Notes under the pieces: model-generated
The model's database searches: none
Told to the model about the DNA's origin: nothing
Seen by the model: the letters and a program-made list of their open reading frames with translations, nothing else
Shown here: in pieces, positions 1 through 4,501 of the stretch
Position numbering within the stretch: the first letter of the stretch is position 1
Layout of the letters: each line of letters begins with the position of its first letter
Assembly (NCBI GenBank): GCA_937975585.1
Contig: CALJUC010000018.1
Span: 1-6,838, forward strand
Direction of reading: 5' to 3'
Source: an uncultured Moraxella sp.
Lineage (GTDB): Bacteria; Pseudomonadota; Gammaproteobacteria; Pseudomonadales; Moraxellaceae
DNA length: 6,838 nt
Program-made: the position numbers and the translations under genes

Positions 1-54
1 GAGTCATGGGCGTAGTGCTGGCGGACGCGGGTTCAACTCCCGCCATCTCCACCA
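1..54 (+). ncRNA. ssrA: 3' end of transfer-messenger RNA (tmRNA), partial
   Basis: This is the tRNA-like 3' end of tmRNA, which rescues stalled ribosomes and adds a degradation tag to the unfinished protein. A T-arm is visible: stem GCGGG (27-31) pairs with CCCGC (39-43) around the loop TTCAACT (32-38). It is followed by the 3' strand of the acceptor stem (44-50) and an encoded ACCA ending at 54. The block from GGACGCGGGTTCAACTCC onward closely matches the E. coli ssrA 3' end as I remember it, and the upstream part does not resemble a tRNA anticodon arm. The 5' part, including the tag-coding region, lies outside the window. A tRNA 3' end is the alternative, but the GGACGCGGG block favours tmRNA. 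Confidence 0.9.
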
Positions 55-60
55 AATTAT

Positions 61-97
61 AAAAAAAGACCAACTTTTACTCAGTTGGTCTTTTTTT
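61..97 (+). terminator. Rho-independent terminator of ssrA
   Basis: A 14-bp perfect stem pairs AAAAAAAGACCAAC (61-74) with GTTGGTCTTTTTTT (84-97) around a 9-nt loop and ends in a run of seven T. It starts six bases after the mature tmRNA 3' end, which fits termination of the precursor. The A-rich left arm would also allow some termination from the right. Confidence 0.92.
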
Positions 98-253
98 CCT
101 TTATTATCATTAAATTTCTTATTTGGTAAAATACTGTTTGGTTATTTACTTACATAAGATAACATGCTAGTAAAACCAAGACTTTTTTTTACACAATCAC
201 ACACACTCGGTAATCTTTCATCCAAAATTAAGGGTTTATTTACATAAACTACT

Positions 254-283
254 TTGAACACCCTATTATTTTGAAACTATAAT
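254..283 (+). promoter_or_regulatory. Sigma70-type promoter for the rlpA-like gene
   Basis: A -35 hexamer TTGAAC (254-259) and a perfect -10 hexamer TATAAT (278-283) are separated by 18 bases. The start of transcription would fall near 290, giving a leader of about 155 nt before the ATG at 448. This is the best promoter match I see in the window. It is a consensus match only. Confidence 0.6.
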
Positions 284-363
284 TCACAGCGCTCAAGAAG
301 TGTTAAATAATTTATGGCTTTTGTTAGTCGTAATTTTCGTAAATCATGGGAATAACCCCTTGA

Positions 364-441
364 TACCTTTAAACTTAAGTAAACGCGTTTACCATCGGTA
401 ACGATAATCAACGCCTTACTTACCTTTAAACGCTAAAAGGA
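364..441 (+). promoter_or_regulatory. Structured leader with possible Shine-Dalgarno-masking hairpin
   Basis: The leader of the rlpA-like gene carries a 14-bp perfect palindrome GTAAACGCGTTTAC (379-392), an overlapping hairpin TTACC/GGTAA (389-393 with 397-401), and an 11-bp direct repeat TACCTTTAAAC (364-374 and 421-431). The second repeat copy places CCTTT (423-427) where it can pair with AAAGG (436-440) inside the Shine-Dalgarno AAGGA (437-441), six bases before the ATG. Masking of the ribosome site is inferred from base pairing alone. The palindrome could instead be an operator for a dimeric repressor. Confidence 0.4.
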
Positions 442-447
442 AATCCA

Positions 448-783
448 ATGAAATATGTGATTATGAGTTTAATAGCTCTAGCAACTACCACCGCAGCAAA
501 TGCAGGCACAGCCTCATGGTATGGTGGCAGTTTTCATGGTAAAAAAACCGCATCTGGTGAAGTTTTTAATCAACATGCGCTCACTGCTGCAAGCAATACC
601 CACAAGTTAGGTTCATTGCTTAAAGTAACAAATCCTGCCAATGGCAAAAGTGTTGTGGTTCGTGTAACCGACACTGGCGGCTTTGGTAAATATGGTCGTA
701 CCCTTGACCTATCAAAGGGAGCATTTAGCAAAATCGCTAGCTTATCAAAAGGTGTGATTAAAGTTCAAGTGGCCAAACTGTAG
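448..783 (+). CDS. RlpA-like secreted double-psi beta-barrel protein
   Basis: The 111-residue product begins with a signal peptide (MKYVIM, a hydrophobic stretch to about residue 17, cleavage probably after ANA at 17-19). A single RlpA-like double-psi beta-barrel domain fills the rest. It shows the family signatures ASWYGGSFHGKKTASGE (22-38), ALTAAS (44-49), LGSLLKVTNPANGKSVVVRV (54-73), D75 and GRTLDLSKGAF (83-93). Characterised RlpA proteins are lipoproteins that cut naked glycan strands at the septum and carry a SPOR domain. This one has no lipobox cysteine and no SPOR domain, so it is probably a soluble periplasmic or secreted protein. Glu38 and Asp75 match residues important in Pseudomonas RlpA, but the expected histidine is Ser49. 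Lytic activity is therefore uncertain. The start has a Shine-Dalgarno AAGGA six bases upstream. It is a single-gene unit with its own promoter and terminator. Confidence 0.88.
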   Translation: MKYVIMSLIALATTTAANAGTASWYGGSFHGKKTASGEVFNQHALTAASNTHKLGSLLKVTNPANGKSVVVRVTDTGGFGKYGRTLDLSKGAFSKIASLSKGVIKVQVAKL

Positions 784-813
784 CCACCATCATTCCTTAA
801 CGGCATACAAAAG

Positions 814-845
814 AAAATAGGCATCCAACATCGATGCCTATTTTT
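814..845 (+). terminator. Rho-independent terminator after the rlpA-like gene
   Basis: AAAATAGGCATC (814-825) pairs perfectly with GATGCCTATTTT (833-844) around a 7-nt loop, ending in a T run that extends to 845. It lies 31 bases after the stop codon. The A run on the left arm makes it potentially bidirectional, so it could also stop leftward transcription arriving from rhlB. Confidence 0.88.
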
Positions 846-869
846 ATGTCTGCTAAAAATCATTAGCTT

Positions 870-973
870 ATACCAAACCCAAAAATTACAATATCGAGGA
901 AAACGAGCGCAGATAGTACAAGTAGTACAGCAAGCGAGTTTGACAAAGATAATGTATTTTTTGGGTTTGGTAT
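870..973. repeat. 104-bp terminal-inverted-repeat element (MITE-like or intergenic repeat)
   Basis: The ends are a perfect 16-bp inverted repeat, ATACCAAACCCAAAAA (870-885) and its complement (958-973). Pairing extends inward to about 26 bp (870-895 with 948-973) with two mismatches. The interior has a direct repeat TAGTACA (914-920, 923-929), and two GTAC tetramers (916-919, 925-928) lie close to the element's centre. There is no open reading frame. The right end reaches the last base of the rhlB stop codon. It lies between the convergent rlpA-like and rhlB genes and could fold into one long hairpin in either transcript. The interior resembles intergenic repeats that I recall from Psychrobacter genomes, but I could not check this. 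The short AT-rich flanks give no clear target duplication. Confidence 0.7.
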
Positions 974-2148
974 TACTGTGTCGCCGTATCTTCTTTGCTA
1001 TACCACTGTTCTAGCTGAATGGGCGCATCCAAATAACTTTGGATAGCCGGTAGGTTAAAGCCGTCATCTTCACTGACAAAACTGATACTCAAACCTTTAT
1101 TGCCCGCACGACCGGTACGGCCGATACGATGTACATAATCATCTGGGCTATCGGGTAAGGTAAAGTTGACTACACAAGCGACATCATCCACATGAATACC
1201 GCGCCCTGCGACATCGGTTGCCACCAATATTTGTGCTTTGCCATCACGGAACTGCGCTAAGTAACGCTCGCGCTTGGCTTGTACCACATCGCCTGATAAA
1301 GTCACGACACGATAGCGTTTTTGCAGCTTGTCATATAGACGGCGAACTTGGTCTTTGCGATTGGCAAAGATAATGACCTTACCGCCCTCTACTTCACTGA
1401 TAATCTCATCAAGTGCCGCTATTTTTTGTGACTCGGTGAGCATATAGAATTTTTGCTCGATGTTTTCACTGGTCTTTTGCTCTGGCTCAATTTCGACAAA
1501 CACCGGTTGATACAACCAGCGATAGGCCAAATTCATCACATCTTGGTTGAACGTGGCCGAGAATAGCAAGGTTTGGCGGTGAGTATTGTCTGGCATCATA
1601 CGCATCAGGCGTTTGATATCAGGAATAAAACCCATATCCAACATCCGATCTGCCTCATCCAACACCAATACTTCAAGGCGATCCAAATACACTTTATGTT
1701 GAAAACAAAAATCAATCAAACGCCCAGGCGTTGCGATAATGATATCGACAAAGCCTTGCGTCAGCTGTTCGCTTTGTTTGTCATAATCCGTACCACCGAG
1801 CAAACATACCGTATGTAGTTTGGTGAACTTTGTCAGCTGTAAACAGTCACTATGAATCTGCTGTGCCAACTCGCGGGTCGGTGCCAAAATCAATGCCCGT
1901 GTTTCGCCTAAGTAACGTGCGCCATCCTTACTGGCCTCAAGCGGGTTTTGTAATAGCTCATTAATGATGGTCAGCAAAAAGGTAGCGGTTTTACCCGTAC
2001 CGGTTTGGGCTTGGCCGATGGCATCTTGTCCCGCCAAGGTATGTGGCAAAATTTGTGCTTGGATAGGTGTTAACTTGGTATAGCCTAATTGTTGAATGGC
2101 TTTTTGCAAGGCAGAGTGCAAGGGTAACTGATGAAAGGTTTCGAACAC
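973..2148 (-). CDS. rhlB: ATP-dependent DEAD-box RNA helicase RhlB
   Basis: This is an ATP-driven RNA-unwinding enzyme of the RhlB branch, which in E. coli is the degradosome helicase. Taking the GTG at 2148 as start gives 391 residues, close to the family's usual 390-420. Motifs in order are: Q motif with LTPIQ (26-30), motif I AQTGTGKT (47-54), Ia APTRELA (89-95), Ib TPGRL (140-144), II DEAD (164-167), III SAT (197-199), V ATDVAGRGIH (310-319) and VI HRIGRTGR (340-347). RhlB-specific stretches include YDKQ, EIEPEQKT, LSGDVVQAKR and the end NLPAIQSYL. The frame stays open upstream to about 2214 but has no ATG. A TTG at 2205 would add 19 residues that look unlike the family. The GTG at 2148 has AAGG 11 bases upstream and begins just before the conserved Phe of the Q motif. 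It lies downstream of a csp gene and probably has its own promoter. Confidence 0.93.
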   Translation of the reverse strand: MFETFHQLPLHSALQKAIQQLGYTKLTPIQAQILPHTLAGQDAIGQAQTGTGKTATFLLTIINELLQNPLEASKDGARYLGETRALILAPTRELAQQIHSDCLQLTKFTKLHTVCLLGGTDYDKQSEQLTQGFVDIIIATPGRLIDFCFQHKVYLDRLEVLVLDEADRMLDMGFIPDIKRLMRMMPDNTHRQTLLFSATFNQDVMNLAYRWLYQPVFVEIEPEQKTSENIEQKFYMLTESQKIAALDEIISEVEGGKVIIFANRKDQVRRLYDKLQKRYRVVTLSGDVVQAKRERYLAQFRDGKAQILVATDVAGRGIHVDDVACVVNFTLPDSPDDYVHRIGRTGRAGNKGLSISFVSEDDGFNLPAIQSYLDAPIQLEQWYSKEDTATQ

Positions 2149-2244
2149 AGATATTTTGACCTTGAATGGGGCGCGACCACGCACGCCAATAATAAAAAAA
2201 TGCAATAACAGATGTCATTGCGCGTTCAACCACGGTATAGACTA

Positions 2245-2272
2245 AGCATAAGCTAACACAGCAGTGACACAA
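2245..2272 (-). promoter_or_regulatory. Possible promoter of rhlB
   Basis: Read leftward, a -35 TTGTGT (2272-2267) and a -10 TATGCT (2250-2245) are spaced by 16 bases. They sit directly after the csp terminator, where an independent rhlB promoter would be expected. Transcription would start near 2238, leaving about 90 nt before the GTG at 2148. Both hexamers deviate from consensus. Confidence 0.35.
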
Positions 2273-2276
2273 TAGC

Positions 2277-2305
2277 AAAAACCAAGTTTACCTAGGGCAA
2301 CTTGG
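2277..2305 (-). terminator. Rho-independent terminator of the csp gene
   Basis: Read leftward, CCAAGTT (2305-2299) pairs with AACTTGG (2288-2282) around a 10-nt loop and is followed by five T (2281-2277). It lies about 60 bases after the csp stop codon and separates csp from rhlB, so read-through would be needed for co-transcription. Confidence 0.78.
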
Positions 2306-2325
2306 CTTAACATTAAATATTATCT

Positions 2326-2374
2326 AATCGACTAAAACAATTAGGTATTATGATACACAATCACTTAGTCGATT
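2326..2374 (-). repeat. 10-bp inverted repeat spanning the csp stop codon
   Basis: AATCGACTAA (2326-2335) and TTAGTCGATT (2365-2374) are perfect complements with a 29-nt gap. The right copy includes the csp stop codon and the preceding codons for Ile and Asp. In the mRNA this would pair the end of the coding region with the 3' untranslated region just before the terminator. Confidence 0.6.
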
Positions 2375-2577
2375 TTGGTAACTTCTTCTGCTTGTAAGCC
2401 TTTTTGGCCTTCTACGACTACAAATTCGACTTTTTGGCCGTCTTGTAGTGAGCGGTAGCCGTCACCTTGAATTGCGCGAAAATGTACAAAAATATCTTCA
2501 CCGCTGCTACGTTGAATGAAACCAAATCCTTTGGAATCGTTAAACCACTTAACTACACCTTGTTCACGAGCTGACAT
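2365..2577 (-). CDS. CspA-family cold-shock protein (RNA chaperone)
   Basis: The 70-residue product is one complete cold-shock domain, a five-stranded barrel that binds single-stranded RNA and DNA and melts mRNA structure. RNP1 is KGFGFI (16-21) and RNP2 is DIFVHF (28-33). The aromatic positions Trp11, Phe18, Phe20, Phe30, His32 and Phe33 are present. HFRAIQGDGYRSL resembles Pseudomonas CapB-type proteins more than E. coli CspA. The ATG at 2577 has a strong Shine-Dalgarno AAGGA (2591-2587) nine bases upstream. A leader of roughly 165 nt is suggested by the probable promoter, close to the 159 nt of E. coli cspA, which is regulated through mRNA folding. Whether this paralogue is cold-induced or constitutive cannot be told from sequence. 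Its neighbour rhlB has a compatible role in RNA remodelling. Confidence 0.95.
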   Translation of the reverse strand: MSAREQGVVKWFNDSKGFGFIQRSSGEDIFVHFRAIQGDGYRSLQDGQKVEFVVVEGQKGLQAEEVTKID

Positions 2578-2608
2578 ATTCTAATTTCCTTAAGTTACTA
2601 CAATAGGT

Positions 2609-2636
2609 AAAGGTCTTAGACCTCCACTGTTTGAGG
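2609..2636 (-). promoter_or_regulatory. Candidate alternative hairpins in the csp leader
   Basis: In the leftward transcript, CCTC (2636-2633) can pair with GAGG (2624-2621). Alternatively AGGTCT (2623-2618) can pair with AGACCT (2616-2611) around a single base. The two share the AGG at 2623-2621, so they exclude each other. The nearby CCTT (2612-2609) could also pair with the AAGG of the Shine-Dalgarno (2591-2588). This resembles the logic of a temperature-responsive cspA leader, but the stems are short and the role is inference. Confidence 0.3.
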
Positions 2637-2750
2637 CTTATTATTCGCCTTTACGCTGGATAACGAACCACCTTACTGCTACCTAGCTGTAATATTTTGT
2701 TAAAACATTACCAAAAAATTGCTACTGATTAGTAAATTGATCTTACTTTC

Positions 2751-2779
2751 ATCATAACATGGGTTTTTTACAAAAAAAA
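2751..2779 (-). promoter_or_regulatory. Possible promoter of the csp gene
   Basis: Read leftward, a -10 TATGAT (2756-2751) is preceded at 17 bases by TTTTTT (2779-2774), which is a weak -35. Transcription would start near 2744. The -10 is a good match (5 of 6), but the -35 is poor and the region is AT-rich, so chance matches are likely. Confidence 0.28.
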
Positions 2780-2806
2780 GAATTTTTCACTGATTTTACA
2801 CGGATT

Positions 2807-3505
2807 TTATGCAATTTTATCTGCCAATACATAGCCACAATTTAATGTTGGCCAATAATAACTGACGCCTTTGATACCACTATTATGAGGGATAATTTGC
2901 TGACTTAGCGGCAGTTGATAGGTAACGCTTTTAGGACTATCACTCCCTTTCTGATTTAGTAATTGCTCAATACCCGATTTGCCTATGCTATCCAGTATAT
3001 CTGCCTTCAGACCGCGAGTTAACGTGACTAAAAGCTTGGCATTACCTTGCTGCTTAATCAAGGCTTCCTTTAGCGTCCAAAGTAGCTTAGTTGCTTGTGG
3101 CTGTTGGCATGTGGGCACACTCACGACCCAACTTATTTCGTTGGCAGTAAAATAGCGCTTTGCCACCGCCAAACTAATCGTTTTATCCTCAATATCGATA
3201 CCCAGCCAAGGTGTGGTCGCTAGCAATACTGCCACGTGTTCGCGACTATGGCTAAAGCTGACATAGTAAGTCGGTTGGCGCAGGTCATTAGATTCAATAC
3301 GATAAGGCAATGCCTCATCTTGTAATTTGCCTGAAAGTCCCATTTTTTGCTGTAGTAAGGTTAATAAATACCGACAGGCCATTGACCCTAAACGCGCTCG
3401 ACCCACCTGCTGTAAATCAGCATAGTCCTGCATTAACGTATCTAGCCTTGCAACCGCGATGGCATGATTGTGGTGAGTCTTATCTGCGATGATAAATTGT
3501 GGCAT
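2807..3505 (-). CDS. 4'-phosphopantetheinyl transferase, Sfp/AcpT type
   Basis: The product (232 residues) transfers the phosphopantetheine arm of coenzyme A to a serine of carrier proteins used in fatty-acid, polyketide or non-ribosomal peptide synthesis. The family signatures are present: VSFSHS (82-87) around the conserved His86, GIDIE (102-106) with the metal-binding Asp104 and Glu106, and WTLKEALIK (143-151) with Glu147 and Lys151. The length and two-lobed layout fit the Sfp/HetI/AcpT type rather than the roughly 125-residue AcpS. The Shine-Dalgarno before the ATG at 3505 is weak, with GAG five bases upstream inside AATGAG. No carrier protein or synthase gene lies in the window, so the substrate cannot be named. 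Between its stop and csp I see no convincing terminator. Pal, upstream on the same strand, is separated by a strong terminator. Confidence 0.88.
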   Translation of the reverse strand: MPQFIIADKTHHNHAIAVARLDTLMQDYADLQQVGRARLGSMACRYLLTLLQQKMGLSGKLQDEALPYRIESNDLRQPTYYVSFSHSREHVAVLLATTPWLGIDIEDKTISLAVAKRYFTANEISWVVSVPTCQQPQATKLLWTLKEALIKQQGNAKLLVTLTRGLKADILDSIGKSGIEQLLNQKGSDSPKSVTYQLPLSQQIIPHNSGIKGVSYYWPTLNCGYVLADKIA

Positions 3506-3523
3506 AGTTACTCATTAACTCTT

Positions 3524-3552
3524 ATTTTAGACAGCTAACCCTATCGTTCCAT
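3524..3552 (-). promoter_or_regulatory. Possible promoter of the phosphopantetheinyl transferase gene
   Basis: Read leftward, ATGGAA (3552-3547) and TAAAAT (3529-3524) are spaced by 17 bases. The -10 is good and the -35 poor. The start of transcription would lie only about 11 nt before the ATG, a very short leader consistent with the weak ribosome site. A promoter is needed here because the pal terminator lies just upstream. Confidence 0.28.
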
Positions 3553-3570
3553 GGATAAAGTATTGGCAAT

Positions 3571-3598
3571 AAAAAACGCCCTATTACGGACGTTTTTT
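3571..3598 (-). terminator. Rho-independent terminator of pal
   Basis: AAAAAACG (3571-3578) pairs with CGTTTTTT (3591-3598), and the stem continues by two further pairs after one mismatch, around a 6-nt loop. In the leftward transcript the stem closes with a run of six T. It lies 36 bases after the pal stop codon. Its symmetry means it could act in both directions, but no rightward gene approaches it. Confidence 0.85.
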
Positions 3599-3633
3599 AT
3601 GAGCTTAATAACGATAAACTGGATAGCGACAAA

Positions 3634-4161
3634 TTAGTAGGACAATTCAGCGCGGCGGTTTAATGCCCATGAGGCTTCATCATGACCCATCGCAGCGGGT
3701 TGGTCTTCACCAAAGCTGATGGCTTCTGTACGTGATGCTGAGATACCTTGGCTACCAAGGTATGATTGCGCAGCTTTTGCACGACGCTCACCCAATGCCA
3801 TATTGTATTCGCGGCTACCACGTTCATCGGTGTGGCCAGAGATTTGTACACGGGCTTCTGGGCTGGCTTTTAATAAGGCCGCATGTTGGTCTAAGACAGC
3901 TTGGGCTTGTGAGTCAAGTGCGCTACTGTCAAAGGCAAAGTAAACTGCTTTTTCGTTAGCGCTTGCCGCATTTACCACTGCAACGCTGTTAGTGACTACT
4001 GCGCCGCCATTATAACCTGTACCGTAATAGCCACCCGCTGGTAAGCCCATTGGTGCAACCACGACTTCTGATGTGCCAGTACGTTTTGCAGAGCAACCAG
4101 TAAGTGCTACAGTCGCAGTCACTGCAGAGATCGCCAAGACTTTCAGCATTGATGTATTCAT
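3634..4161 (-). CDS. pal: Peptidoglycan-associated lipoprotein Pal
   Basis: This is the outer-membrane lipoprotein of the Tol-Pal system. It anchors the outer membrane to peptidoglycan and helps the membrane constrict at division. The 175-residue precursor has a lipoprotein signal ending in the lipobox LTGC, with Cys23 as the lipidated residue. Ser24 at +2 fits outer-membrane sorting. A Gly/Val/Ala-rich linker (about 30-70) leads into an OmpA-like C-terminal domain (72-173). That domain contains AVYFAFDSSAL, the motif ISGHTDERGSREYNMALGERRA and NRRAELSY. Asp112 and Arg127 match the pair that binds diaminopimelate in OmpA-like domains. The ATG at 4161 has GAGGA seven bases upstream. The tol genes that usually precede pal, and cpoB that often follows it, are not adjacent here. 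The gene appears to be monocistronic with its own promoter and terminator. Confidence 0.95.
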   Translation of the reverse strand: MNTSMLKVLAISAVTATVALTGCSAKRTGTSEVVVAPMGLPAGGYYGTGYNGGAVVTNSVAVVNAASANEKAVYFAFDSSALDSQAQAVLDQHAALLKASPEARVQISGHTDERGSREYNMALGERRAKAAQSYLGSQGISASRTEAISFGEDQPAAMGHDEASWALNRRAELSY

Positions 4162-4180
4162 AATAGTTTCCTCAAATTGT

Positions 4181-4200
4181 GATGCCAGCTTTTTAGCATC
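4181..4200 (-). repeat. Small hairpin in the pal leader
   Basis: GATGC (4181-4185) and GCATC (4196-4200) form a 5-bp inverted repeat with a 10-base loop in the pal 5' untranslated region, just before the Shine-Dalgarno GAGGA (4173-4169). It could affect translation or mRNA stability, but it is short. Confidence 0.3.
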
Positions 4201-4256
4201 TAGTTTGTTTTGTTGCTGTACTTTTTGTTACCAGCGCTTAATGCTTTATGTATTTC

Positions 4257-4285
4257 ATTATAGCCATAAGCACGACATACGCCAG
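4257..4285 (-). promoter_or_regulatory. Promoter of pal
   Basis: Read leftward there is a perfect -10 TATAAT (4262-4257), preceded at 17 bases by CTGGCG (4285-4280), a 3-of-6 match to the -35 consensus. Transcription would begin near 4250 and give a leader of about 90 nt. A monocistronic pal needs a promoter in this gap. Confidence 0.5.
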
Positions 4286-4360
4286 TTATTATATGCTATT
4301 GTTAGCGTTATTGCGTAGGTTAGTTGGGTTGGTGGTAGTATTCAGACGAATAATGGCAGC

Positions 4361-4414
4361 ATCAGTTATCTAACTAAGTACCTTTCGTTAGAGTAAAGCA
4401 ACTGATAGCTTTTT
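4361..4414 (+). terminator. Nested inverted repeat followed by T run (terminator-like)
   Basis: ATCAGTT (4361-4367) pairs with AACTGAT (4400-4406), and inside it TCTAAC (4369-4374) pairs with GTTAGA (4387-4392). Five T follow at 4410-4414. The asymmetric interior loop weakens it as a terminator, and no rightward gene precedes it. It may end an unannotated small RNA or be unrelated to termination. Confidence 0.3.
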
Positions 4415-4462
4415 GTAAACACTGTCACTGTAATTTTTTATCATTTTTGTATAAGTTATATC

Positions 4463-4486
4463 AATCATTAAATTCTATTAATGATT
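4463..4486 (-). repeat. 9-bp inverted repeat after the DUF6231-like gene
   Basis: AATCATTAA (4463-4471) and TTAATGATT (4478-4486) are perfect complements around a 6-nt loop, starting 16 bases after the stop codon of the leftward gene. The stem is AT-rich and lacks a T tract, so it is at best a weak terminator or an RNA 3'-end stabiliser. Confidence 0.4.
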
Positions 4487-4501
4487 AAATCATGATAGCG
4501 A

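Larger units (their letters stand above)
98..447. other. Gene-free AT-rich region between ssrA and the rlpA-like gene
   Basis: I find no credible coding sequence here on either strand. The left half (98-250) is AT-rich with short T runs and shows nothing I can name. The right half holds the promoter and the long leader of the downstream gene, described separately. Because tmRNA 3' ends are frequent integration sites for phages and islands, I looked for a repeated copy of the ssrA end and for an integrase gene, and found neither. Confidence 0.6.
4162..4501. other. 340-bp gene-free region upstream of pal
   Basis: No convincing coding sequence is present on either strand. The left part holds the pal promoter and leader. 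The middle (4361-4414) has a nested inverted repeat followed by a T run in the rightward direction. The right part (4463-4486) has a 9-bp inverted repeat just after the neighbouring gene's stop. A small RNA is possible but unsupported. Confidence 0.5.

Noticed and set aside
1..97. Possible attachment site for an integrated element at the tmRNA 3' end.
   Set aside because: No integrase gene, no second copy of the ssrA 3' end and no atypical gene content follow within the window.
191..200. ACACAATCAC at 191-200 repeated at 2355-2364.
   Set aside because: A 10-base match between AT-rich intergenic segments is likely to occur by chance, and nothing around the two copies is shared.
870..973. CRISPR repeat or simple intrinsic terminator as explanation of the inverted repeat.
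   Set aside because: There is only one unit with no spacers, and the arms are too far apart for a typical intrinsic terminator; the 814-845 hairpin already serves that role.
1573..1818. Rightward 81-codon frame within rhlB.
   Set aside because: It is antisense to the DEAD-box core and has no independent coding signs.
1991..2278. Leftward open frame of 95 codons overlapping the start of rhlB.
   Set aside because: It lies in another frame of the helicase gene, and its sequence within the overlap is explained by rhlB coding constraints. Only its internal ATG at 2218 was kept, as a start-site question.
3660..4318. Open frames overlapping pal on both strands (3660-3851, 3719-3943, 3732-3959, 4073-4318).
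   Set aside because: Pal is complete and well recognised; these frames are low-complexity shadows without homology that I recognise.
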